From positions 248,001-312,000 of the forward strand of contig NC_011365.1 in the NCBI RefSeq assembly GCF_000021325.1: DNA of 64,000 nucleotides, in the 5' to 3' direction. A program made the position numbers and the translations under genes. Source of the stretch: Gluconacetobacter diazotrophicus PA1 5. GTDB taxonomy: Bacteria > Pseudomonadota > Alphaproteobacteria > Acetobacterales > Acetobacteraceae. This document shows, piece by piece, positions 57,275 to 64,000 of this stretch (the first letter of the stretch is position 1; every line of letters starts with the position of its first letter). Under the pieces are notes generated by a model. The model was not told the DNA's origin and ran no database searches. It saw only the letters and a program-made list of their open reading frames with translations.

Positions 57275-58192
57275 TCAGCCCCGCGCCAGCACCCGGCCCG
57301 CGACGGATTGCAGCTTCGCCAGCAGGGCCGGGTCGCGGCGGTCGGGCGCGGTGATCAGCGCATGTTCCAGTGCCCTGTCGCAGCCGGCACGGCACGGGCC
57401 GCGCGGGCTGCCCAGGGCCGGAATGACGGATTTGACCAGCGCGCGGGCGCGATCGGCATTGGACAGCATGACCTTGACCACCGCATCCACGGTGACGCTG
57501 TCATGGTCCGGGTGCCAGCAATCGTAGTCCGTCACCATGGCGACGGTCGCGTAACAGATCTCGGCCTCGCGGGCCAGCTTCGCCTCGGGCATGTTGGTCA
57601 TGCCGACCACCGAACAGCCCCAGGACCGGTAGAGGTTGCTTTCCGCCCGGGTGGAGAATTGCGGGCCTTCCATCACCAGGTACGTCCCGCCCCGCGTGAC
57701 GTCCAGCCCCAGGCCGCGCGCGGTTTCCTCCAGCGCGTCGCCGATGCGCGGGCAGAGCGGGTCGGCCATCGAGACATGGGCGACGCATCCGGTATCGAAG
57801 AAGCTCTTTTCCCGCGCGAAGGACCGGTCGATGAACTGGTCGATGATGACGAAATGCCCGGGCGGCAGTTCCTCCTTCAGCGATCCCACGGCCGAGAGCG
57901 AGACGATGTCGGTCACGCCCGACTGCTTCAGCGCCGCGATGTTCGCCCGGTAGTTCAGGCGCGACGGCGGGATCGGGTGCCCGCGCCCGTGGCGTGGCAG
58001 GAACACGCAGCGCACTCCGTCCAGCCGGCCGAACAGGAGTTGGTCGGACGGCAGGCCCCACGGCGTTTCCACCGTGCGCCATTCCTTTTCCTCCAGCCCG
58101 TCGATGTCATACAGGCCGGACCCGCCGATCAGTCCGATGACGGGTTCGATCACGTCCGCGTCGGACGGGCTGGGTGCGGGATTAATGGACAT
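57275..58192 (-). CDS. mtnP: S-methyl-5'-thioadenosine phosphorylase
   Basis: 305 aa. It splits methylthioadenosine from polyamine synthesis into adenine and methylthioribose-1-phosphate. Visible: IGLIGGSGLYDIDGL, phosphate and base motifs FLPRHGRGHPIPPSRLNYRANI, SAVGSLKEE, and GPQFSTRAESNLYRSWGCSVVGMTNMPEAKLAREAEICYA. The start overlaps the 3' end of the cytochrome c1 gene by 11 bp, so it is the tail gene of the cytochrome b-c1 operon, an unusual partner. Confidence 0.93.
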   Translation of the reverse strand: MSINPAPSPSDADVIEPVIGLIGGSGLYDIDGLEEKEWRTVETPWGLPSDQLLFGRLDGVRCVFLPRHGRGHPIPPSRLNYRANIAALKQSGVTDIVSLSAVGSLKEELPPGHFVIIDQFIDRSFAREKSFFDTGCVAHVSMADPLCPRIGDALEETARGLGLDVTRGGTYLVMEGPQFSTRAESNLYRSWGCSVVGMTNMPEAKLAREAEICYATVAMVTDYDCWHPDHDSVTVDAVVKVMLSNADRARALVKSVIPALGSPRGPCRAGCDRALEHALITAPDRRDPALLAKLQSVAGRVLARG

Positions 58193-58943
58193 CGGACCAG
58201 ATTCTCCGTTTGAGAAGGAACGCCAGCACGGCGAGGAACAGAAGATAGAGCGTCACCTGGATGCCCAGGCGATGGCGCTCCGCCAGATGGGGTTGCGCCA
58301 CCCAGGCCAGGAAGGTGGTGACGTCGCGCGCTTCCTGCGCCGTCGTGGCCGGGGTGCCGTCGGCATAATCCACCAGCCCGTCATGCAATGGCGGCGGCAT
58401 CGAGATTTCCCCGTCGGCGGCGTACGGGTTGTAGAACGCGCCGGGATGGCTGGGCCGGTAGCCGGCGGGCGGCGTGCGGTAGCCGGTCAGCAGCGCGTAG
58501 ATCCGGTCCGGCCCGCCGGTATAGACCAGCGCCAGCCGCGACTGGTCGGGCGGCGGCGTGCCGTTGTTGGCGGCGGCCGCGGCCTCGGGACTGGGGAAGG
58601 GATTGCGGAAATGGTCGGCCGCCGTGGCCGGGCGCGTGACCGGTTCGCCCTGCGCGTCCACTCCGCCCGGGACGGACTGGGCGGCCGCGATCTGGCGCAC
58701 CTGCTCGTCCGTCAGGCCCATGGCGCCGAGGTCGCCATAGGTCACGGCGTTCATCGAATGGCAGGCCGAACAGACCTGGGCATAGACGGCATAGCCGCGC
58801 TGGACCGCCGCCATGTCGAAGCGGCCCAGCGGACCGTCGAAGCTCCAGTCCTGATGGGGGGCCGGGGCATGGGGGGCGGCATGGACGGCGGGCGCGGCCA
58901 GGCACAGCGCCGCGGCAAGCGGCGCGACCAGTATCTTCTTCAT
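58182..58943 (-). CDS. petC: Cytochrome c1
   Basis: 253 aa from the ATG at 58943. A Sec signal ends near AVHAAP. The haem motif CSACH lies near residue 48 with YGDLGAMG after it, the methionine ligand is in ISMPPPLHDG, and a C-terminal helix (about 226-246) anchors it. It is the redox subunit that passes electrons from the Rieske centre to cytochrome c in complex III. Its start overlaps petB (ATGA) and its end overlaps mtnP. Confidence 0.94.
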   Translation of the reverse strand: MKKILVAPLAAALCLAAPAVHAAPHAPAPHQDWSFDGPLGRFDMAAVQRGYAVYAQVCSACHSMNAVTYGDLGAMGLTDEQVRQIAAAQSVPGGVDAQGEPVTRPATAADHFRNPFPSPEAAAAANNGTPPPDQSRLALVYTGGPDRIYALLTGYRTPPAGYRPSHPGAFYNPYAADGEISMPPPLHDGLVDYADGTPATTAQEARDVTTFLAWVAQPHLAERHRLGIQVTLYLLFLAVLAFLLKRRIWSDVH

Positions 58944-60193
58944 GCGTCGTGCCCCGTGGCGTGGTGCCCTTGGGCGGCGGCTATGCTTTCCGGCAGGACG
59001 ACATGGCGTTCCGTCCGGGCCGACAGCGGCAGCAGGACCAGGAAATGCGCGAAATAATAGACCAGCGCGATCCGCCCGGCGATCATCCACCCGCCTTCGG
59101 CATGGTGGCGGCCGACGAAGCCCAGCAGGATGAAGCACAGCACCAGCAGCACCATGCACACCCGGTAGAACGGGCGAAACCGGGCCGAGCGGATCGGCGA
59201 GCGGTCCAGCCACGGCACCAGGAACAGGATCAGGATGGACCCCACGGCCGCCAGCAGGCCGCCGAATTTCGACGGCACCGATTGCAGCATTCCGTAGAAG
59301 GGCAGGAAATACCATTCCGGTTCGATATCCGCCGGCGTGTGCAGCGGATTGGCCGGCCGGAAATTTTCCGCCTCGAACACCACGTGCGGCAGGAAGAACA
59401 CCAGCGCGGCGAACAGCAGCGCGAACAGGATCATGCCCAGCGCGTCCTTGCTGGTATAATAGGGGTGGAAGGTCAGCGTATCGCGCGGGCCCTTCGGTTC
59501 GATCCCCAGCGGATTGTTCGACCCGGTGACGTGCAGCGCCGCGACATGCAGGACCACGACGCCCAGCACCGCGAACGCCAGGACGAAATGCAGGACGAAG
59601 AACCGGTGCAGCGACACGTCACCCGGCGCGTCGCCGCCCTGCAGGAAATGTTCCAGCCACGGGCCCACGAACGGGATCGCATCCACGGCCTTGCCCGCCA
59701 CGTCGGCGCCCCAGTACGACATCTGCCCCCACGGCAGCACATATCCCGCGAAGGCGGTGAACATGACCATGACCAGCAGCAGCAGGCCCGTCAGCCACAG
59801 GATTTCACGCGGGCGCTTGTAGGACCCGTAATACAGGCCCCGGAACAGATGGATATAGAGCGCCGCCAGGAACAGGCTGGCACCGGTGACATGGATCGAC
59901 CGCAGCAGCCAGCCACTGGGCAACTGGCGCTCGATCGCCTCGACCGACGCGAAGGCGCCGGCGGCGGTCGGCGTGTAGTTGACGGCCAGGAAGATCCCGG
60001 TGGCCAGCATCACCAGCAGGACCACCGTCAGGATCGCGCCGAAATTCCACAGCCCGTTCAGGTTTCGCGGGGTCCGGTAGTCGATATATTCGTGGCGGAA
60101 CCCCGTGACGACCGGCAGCCGCGCGTCCACCCATGCCAGCACGCCGGTCCCGCCCCGCTGATCCGTTGCGTCTCCGGAACCTGAATCCGTCAT
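58940..60193 (-). CDS. petB: Cytochrome b of the bc1 complex
   Basis: 417 aa with eight membrane helices, a complete mitochondrial-type cytochrome b. Haem ligand histidines are in HVTGASLFLAALYIHLFRG and HRFFVLHFVLAFAVLGVVVLHV. The Qo motif PEWYFLPFYGML is intact and GYVLPWGQMSYWGA is present. It holds both quinone sites of complex III. It normally follows a Rieske gene, but here petB starts the operon, with hemF divergent 139 bp upstream. Confidence 0.97.
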   Translation of the reverse strand: MTDSGSGDATDQRGGTGVLAWVDARLPVVTGFRHEYIDYRTPRNLNGLWNFGAILTVVLLVMLATGIFLAVNYTPTAAGAFASVEAIERQLPSGWLLRSIHVTGASLFLAALYIHLFRGLYYGSYKRPREILWLTGLLLLVMVMFTAFAGYVLPWGQMSYWGADVAGKAVDAIPFVGPWLEHFLQGGDAPGDVSLHRFFVLHFVLAFAVLGVVVLHVAALHVTGSNNPLGIEPKGPRDTLTFHPYYTSKDALGMILFALLFAALVFFLPHVVFEAENFRPANPLHTPADIEPEWYFLPFYGMLQSVPSKFGGLLAAVGSILILFLVPWLDRSPIRSARFRPFYRVCMVLLVLCFILLGFVGRHHAEGGWMIAGRIALVYYFAHFLVLLPLSARTERHVVLPESIAAAQGHHATGHDA

Positions 60194-60332
60194 TCATCCA
60201 TCCTTCCGTGCCGCACGGGACGGTGCGGTGTCTTTCGCACTCCTTACCGGGCAGGGGGGGCTTCTTGCAATCGTCCGCGCGAACGGGCACCGGTAGGGCC
60301 GTTGCCCCCCAATCGCATGAGATGACCCGACC

Positions 60333-61235
60333 ATGCCCGAGACCCGCGCGCCCGTCCCCCACGACCTGCTGAAGGCCGAGGCCAGCACCTGGTTCGAAGG
60401 GCTGCGCGACCGGATCTGCGCGGCGTTCGAGCGAATCGAGCAGGATGCCGACAGCGTGCAGGCCCTGCCCGGCCACGCCGCCCCGGGCGCATTCCAGCGC
60501 ACGGCATGGGACCGCACGAATGACGACGGAACCCCCGGCGGCGGCGGCGTCATCAGCCTGATGCGCGGCCGGGTGTTCGAGAAGGTGGGCGTCAACGTAT
60601 CCACGGTCGAGGGCACGTTCAGCCCGGAATTCCGCGCCTCGATCCCCGGCGCCGCCGAGGACCCGCGCTTCTTCGCCACCGGGATCAGCCTGGTCGCCCA
60701 TATGTGCAATCCGCTGGTCCCGGCCGCGCATTTCAACACGCGGCTGATCGTCACCACCCAGGGCTGGTTCGGCGGCGGCGGCGACATCACCCCGATGTTC
60801 CCCGACAGCGCCGAGGCCCAGGCCGACGCCGCCCGGTTCCATGCCGGGTTCCGCGCCGCCTGCGACCGGCATGACCCAACCTATTATCCGCGCTTCAAGG
60901 AATGGTGCGACAGATACTTCTTCCTGCCGCACCGGGGCGAGGCGCGCGGCCTGGGGGGCATCTTCTACGACCGGCTGAACAGCGGGGACGAAGCGGCCGA
61001 TTTCGCCTTCACCCGGGATGTCGGGCTGGCGTTCCTGGAAACCTATCCGGCCATCGTGCGCCACCGCATGGGCGAACGGTGGACGGCCCACCAACGCGAG
61101 GCGCAACTGGTCCGGCGCGGCCGCTATGTGGAATTCAACCTGCTGCACGATCGCGGCACGCTGTTCGGCCTGAAGACCGGTGGAAATACCGAGGCGATCC
61201 TGATGAGTCTTCCCCCCGAGGTCCGCTGGCCGTAA
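60333..61235 (+). CDS. hemF: Oxygen-dependent coproporphyrinogen III oxidase
   Basis: 300 aa, standard size. It decarboxylates coproporphyrinogen III to protoporphyrinogen IX with oxygen in haem synthesis. Conserved pieces are [66 protein letters not shown] and the closing [14 protein letters not shown]. It is divergent from the cytochrome genes, fitting coordinated haem and cytochrome supply. An in-frame start at 60333 has GACC upstream only, a weak site. Confidence 0.95.
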   Translation: MPETRAPVPHDLLKAEASTWFEGLRDRICAAFERIEQDADSVQALPGHAAPGAFQRTAWDRTNDDGTPGGGGVISLMRGRVFEKVGVNVSTVEGTFSPEFRASIPGAAEDPRFFATGISLVAHMCNPLVPAAHFNTRLIVTTQGWFGGGGDITPMFPDSAEAQADAARFHAGFRAACDRHDPTYYPRFKEWCDRYFFLPHRGEARGLGGIFYDRLNSGDEAADFAFTRDVGLAFLETYPAIVRHRMGERWTAHQREAQLVRRGRYVEFNLLHDRGTLFGLKTGGNTEAILMSLPPEVRWP

Positions 61236-61395
61236 AGTCCCGCACTCGCCGCCGAGGGGGACCCCCGGCACCTGCCATAGACTTGCCCCATTTCGGCGCG
61301 ACATACGCGCTGCAGTGGCCCCTGCGTTGGAGATGCCGCCCTTGCCCGTTGCCCGGCCCGTTATTGTCCTGTTTGCGCCACCCGGTCGGGCGTAG

Positions 61396-62490
61396 ATGAC
61401 CATGCGCCGTCGCCATTTCCTCGCCACGGCGGGTCTTGCGCTCCTGGCCGGCCTGCCGCCGGCCCGCGCGGCCAGGGGCCTGACGCGCATCGCCGACATC
61501 GTCCCCGCCGGTGGCACCATTGCCGACCCGACCCTGCTGGTTGCCGGAAACGCCGACAGCGTGGCGGGCAAGTGGGGCACCGTCCTGTCCCCTGCCCTGG
61601 CGCAGGGCCTGGATGCGCCCCGGCCGGTCAGCATGCACCTGACCAGCGGGCAGGACGGGGTGACCGGCGCCAACCTGTTCGACACCCAGACCGTGCCGGA
61701 CGGCACCACGGCGCTGCTGGTGCCCGGCGCGGCGCTTGTCGCGTCGCTGGCGGGCGATCCGCGCGCCCATTTCGATTTCGGCCGGTGGGTTCCGCTGATG
61801 CTCAGCCTGGTGTCGCCCGTGGTGGTGGGCCGCGCCGAACTGCACCGCACCTTTCGCGACCTGATGCGCGACCGGCCGGTGCGCATCGCGGTATCGGCCG
61901 ATACCGGGGTGGAACTGGCCACCGTGCTGGCGATGGCGCTGTTCGGCCTGCGCCCCATCCCCGTCGCGGGCTTCGCCAGCCGCCAGGATGCGCTGGCGGC
62001 CCTGCGCGACGGCAAGGTGGACGTGGTGCAGGTTTCGGACCCCATGTCCCCCCAGGCGCTGGCCGCGATGTTCGACACGCTGGGGCAGAGTGGCGCCGCG
62101 CCGCTGTTCACCCTGTCGGATACGGTGCGGATGACCGCGCAGGGCCACACGGTGCCGACCCTGGCCGAACGCTTCGCCCAGGAACGGGGGCACCCGCCGG
62201 ACGGCCTGTTGTACGAGGCGTGGAAGGTCGTGGCCGCCGCCGCGTCGCTGGACGTGGCGCTGGTGCTGCCGATGCTGACCCCGCCGGCGCAGGTCGCGGG
62301 CTGGCGTCATGCCATGGCAACGGCCGATGCCCACGGCGCGGTCGATACCCTGATGAACGGCAACGGCCGCAAGCTGGTCACCGGCACGGATTGCGCGCCC
62401 CACCTGCGGGACATGACCGGCGAGACTTCCGCCGTCCTGACCCTGCGCCGCTGGCTGGCCTCCCACGCGCCGAACTGGCGCCTTGGATAA
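61396..62490 (+). CDS. Tat/Sec-exported periplasmic binding-like protein (Bug/TctC-like)
   Basis: 364 aa (362 from the ATG at 61402). The N-terminus MRRRHFLATAGLALLAGLPPARA is a signal peptide with an arginine cluster compatible with Tat export. The mature protein has the two-domain pattern of solute receptors: ADIVPAGGTIADP, FDFGRWVPLMLSLVSPVVVGR, RIAVSADTGVELATV and DALAALRDGKVDVVQVSD resemble Bug/TctC receptors of tripartite tricarboxylate transporters. The similarity is partial and no TctA/TctB gene is present. It is convergent with the iron ABC genes, so a link to them is not supported. Confidence 0.55.
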   Translation: MTMRRRHFLATAGLALLAGLPPARAARGLTRIADIVPAGGTIADPTLLVAGNADSVAGKWGTVLSPALAQGLDAPRPVSMHLTSGQDGVTGANLFDTQTVPDGTTALLVPGAALVASLAGDPRAHFDFGRWVPLMLSLVSPVVVGRAELHRTFRDLMRDRPVRIAVSADTGVELATVLAMALFGLRPIPVAGFASRQDALAALRDGKVDVVQVSDPMSPQALAAMFDTLGQSGAAPLFTLSDTVRMTAQGHTVPTLAERFAQERGHPPDGLLYEAWKVVAAAASLDVALVLPMLTPPAQVAGWRHAMATADAHGAVDTLMNGNGRKLVTGTDCAPHLRDMTGETSAVLTLRRWLASHAPNWRLG

Positions 62491-62495
62491 GTCGG

Positions 62496-63281
62496 TCAGG
62501 GGCCGGCTTCGACCCCATCGACCACGACATGGGGCCGGCCGAGCGAGCAGCTTTCGACGCGGGCGCGCACCCCATAGACCTGCTGCAGCGTCTGCGTGGT
62601 GATGACGTGCCGGGGGGTCCCGGCCCCCACGATCACGCCCTGCCGCAGCATCACCACGTAATCGGCCTGTTGCAGCGCGATGTTCAGGTCGTGCAGGACC
62701 ACCACCGTCACCATGTTGCGCGCGCGGGTTTCGCGGCGGACGACCTGCATCACCGAAAACTGGTGGTGCAGGTCCAGTGCGCTGAGCGGTTCGTCCAGCA
62801 GCAGAACGGCGGGGCGGCGGACCAGCGCCTGGGCCAGCCCGACCAGTTGCCGCTGGCCGCCCGACAGTTCGTCCATATAGCGCAGGGCCAGGTCGTCCAC
62901 GCCCAGCCGGGCCAGGACGTCCAGGGCCTCGCTGACCTCGTCGTCTTCCCAGTCGCCGGCCGGGGCGGCGGCGCGCCGGGCGGCGATGACCGATTCCAGG
63001 ACCTGGAGATGCACGGCAGGCGGCAGGGCCTGCGGCAGGTAGACGCAGTGCCGGGCCCGCAGCGCGGGACGCATGCGCGACAGTTCGGCCTCACCGCACC
63101 GGACCGTGGCCCCGGTGCGCTCCAGCCCGGCCAGGGCGCGCAGCAGGGTCGACTTGCCGCTTCCGTTCGGACCCAGCAGGGCCGAGACCTGGCCGGCCGG
63201 CAGCGGCCCGACCGAAAGGTCGTCCAGCACCGTCCGGCGGCCATAGCGCACCGTGACGTGGGCAGCGGTCAGGCCGCTCAT
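62496..63281 (-). CDS. Iron-siderophore/haem type ABC transporter ATP-binding protein
   Basis: 261 aa from the ATG at 63281, which overlaps the permease stop (ATGA). All nucleotide-binding motifs are present: Walker A LGPNGSGKST, signature LSGGQRQLVGLAQAL, Walker B VLLLDEPLSALD and the switch histidine in VVLHDLN. The spacing and DLNIALQQADYVVMLRQGVIVGAG fit the FepC/FecE/HmuV group. It energises import of an iron chelate or haem together with the FecCD-type permease encoded upstream. Confidence 0.92.
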   Translation of the reverse strand: MSGLTAAHVTVRYGRRTVLDDLSVGPLPAGQVSALLGPNGSGKSTLLRALAGLERTGATVRCGEAELSRMRPALRARHCVYLPQALPPAVHLQVLESVIAARRAAAPAGDWEDDEVSEALDVLARLGVDDLALRYMDELSGGQRQLVGLAQALVRRPAVLLLDEPLSALDLHHQFSVMQVVRRETRARNMVTVVVLHDLNIALQQADYVVMLRQGVIVGAGTPRHVITTQTLQQVYGVRARVESCSLGRPHVVVDGVEAGP

Positions 63282-64000
63282 GATGCCACCCGGCGGCGCA
63301 GCACGATCGCCAGGAAGAAGGGAATGCCCACCAGGGCGGTGACGATGCCCACGGGCACGATGACGCCCGGCAGCACGTTGCGTGCCGCGACCGAGGACAG
63401 CGACATGATCAGGCATCCGACCAAGACGCTGCCGGGCAGGTAGAAGCGATGGTCCTCGCCCAGCAGGCCGCGGGCGATATGCGGGGCGACCAGCCCCACG
63501 AAGCCGATGGTGCCGACGAAGGACACCGCCAGCGACGACAGGATGCTGATCCGCAGCAGCGACCCGATGCGTACCCGGCGTACGTCCACGCCGAAGCTGG
63601 CCGCCCGTTCCTCACCCATGCGCAGGGCGGTCAGCGACCAGGCCGAGCGAAAGGACAGGGGCAGGATGACGGCGCAGACCGACGCCAGGATGCCCACCTT
63701 GCTCCAGTTCGAGCGGGTCAGGCTGCCCATGGTCCAGAACACCAGGTCCTGCAGCGCGTCCTCGCTGGCCACGAACTGGACCAGCGAGACCAGGGCGTGA
63801 AAGGTGAAGACCAGCGCGATGCCGAACAGCACCACGGTGCTGGTCGAGGCATCGCGCAGGCAGGACACCAGGTCCAGCAGGAAGGCGGAACCGATGGCGA
63901 AGGCGAAGGCATCGGCCGAAACGACCCATTCAGCGGGCACGCCCGGGATCTGCCATTGCAGGACGATCGCCAGCGACGCCCCGAACGCCGCCGCAGCCGA
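63278..64000 (-). CDS. FecCD-type iron transport permease, 3' part (cut by window end)
   Basis: 240 codons are visible and the frame stays open to the right edge, so the N-terminus lies beyond it. The FecCD family is about 330 residues, so about 90 are missing. Seen are AAAFGASLAIVL, the coupling region FWTMGSLTRSNWSKV, LGVDV-like FGVDVRRVR, and GFVGLVAPHIARGLLGEDHRFYLPGSVLVGCLIMSLSSVAARNVLPGVIVPVGIVTALVGIPFF, the conserved C-terminal half. It forms the membrane channel for a ferric chelate or haem with the ATPase downstream. The GTG at 63940 is internal. Confidence 0.92.
   Translation of the reverse strand, partial: SAAAAFGASLAIVLQWQIPGVPAEWVVSADAFAFAIGSAFLLDLVSCLRDASTSTVVLFGIALVFTFHALVSLVQFVASEDALQDLVFWTMGSLTRSNWSKVGILASVCAVILPLSFRSAWSLTALRMGEERAASFGVDVRRVRIGSLLRISILSSLAVSFVGTIGFVGLVAPHIARGLLGEDHRFYLPGSVLVGCLIMSLSSVAARNVLPGVIVPVGIVTALVGIPFFLAIVLRRRVAS

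Overview
The window is high-GC chromosomal DNA from an alphaproteobacterium, most likely an acetic acid bacterium of the Gluconacetobacter/Komagataeibacter type. The strongest indications are a membrane PQQ-dependent alcohol dehydrogenase pair (adhA-adhB) with a triple-haem cytochrome subunit, a CyoABCD-type quinol oxidase, a class I lysyl-tRNA synthetase, an HdaA-like DnaA regulator and a CIRCE element before groESL. I see no rRNA, tRNA, CRISPR array, prophage or insertion sequence.

Left part (1-16 kb): a divergent cassette for the lower reductive pyrimidine/hydantoin pathway (dihydropyrimidinase, carbamoyl-amide hydrolase, omega-aminotransferase, NCS1 permease). It is followed by a minus-strand polyphosphate operon (ppk1-ppx-cdh), hdaA, the purine genes purM-purN, ndk and a YheS-type ABC-F ATPase. 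From 15.9 to 20.6 kb lies a minus-strand tripartite efflux operon in the order ytcA-mdtN-mdtO-mdtP, beside the wreck of an MFS transporter gene.

Middle part (21-34 kb): an AI-2E type permease, then a sugar-nucleotide/polysaccharide group (HAD phosphatase, anchored hypothetical, DegT aminotransferase, FlaA1-like 4,6-dehydratase, and a divergent polyprenyl-phosphate glycosyltransferase). Next come an unknown exported protein, a MarR-like regulator with phased AT-rich repeats upstream, an M17 aminopeptidase, a large SUV3-like helicase translationally coupled to an S4 RNA-binding protein, and the 7Fe ferredoxin FdxA.

Respiratory part (34-44 kb): cyoABCD on the minus strand and adhAB on the plus strand form the ethanol-to-ubiquinol-to-oxygen chain of acetic acid bacteria. 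The adhAB leader contains several hairpins, one resembling an intrinsic terminator just before the start codon. BI-1/YccA and ThpR genes lie between the two.

Right part (44-64 kb): a sirtuin and an overlapping uracil-DNA-glycosylase-like gene, MarC, an MprF-like protein that lacks its terminal catalytic domain, class I LysRS, a DinG-like helicase, a cold-shock protein, groESL with CIRCE, usg, a DUF4169 protein, dienelactone hydrolase and mtnP. Cytochromes c1 and b follow without an adjacent Rieske gene. Last are hemF, an orphan Tat-exported binding protein, and an iron-type ABC transporter cut by the right edge. Start codons were moved from the longest ORF where a ribosome-binding site, signal peptide or gene overlap supported it.
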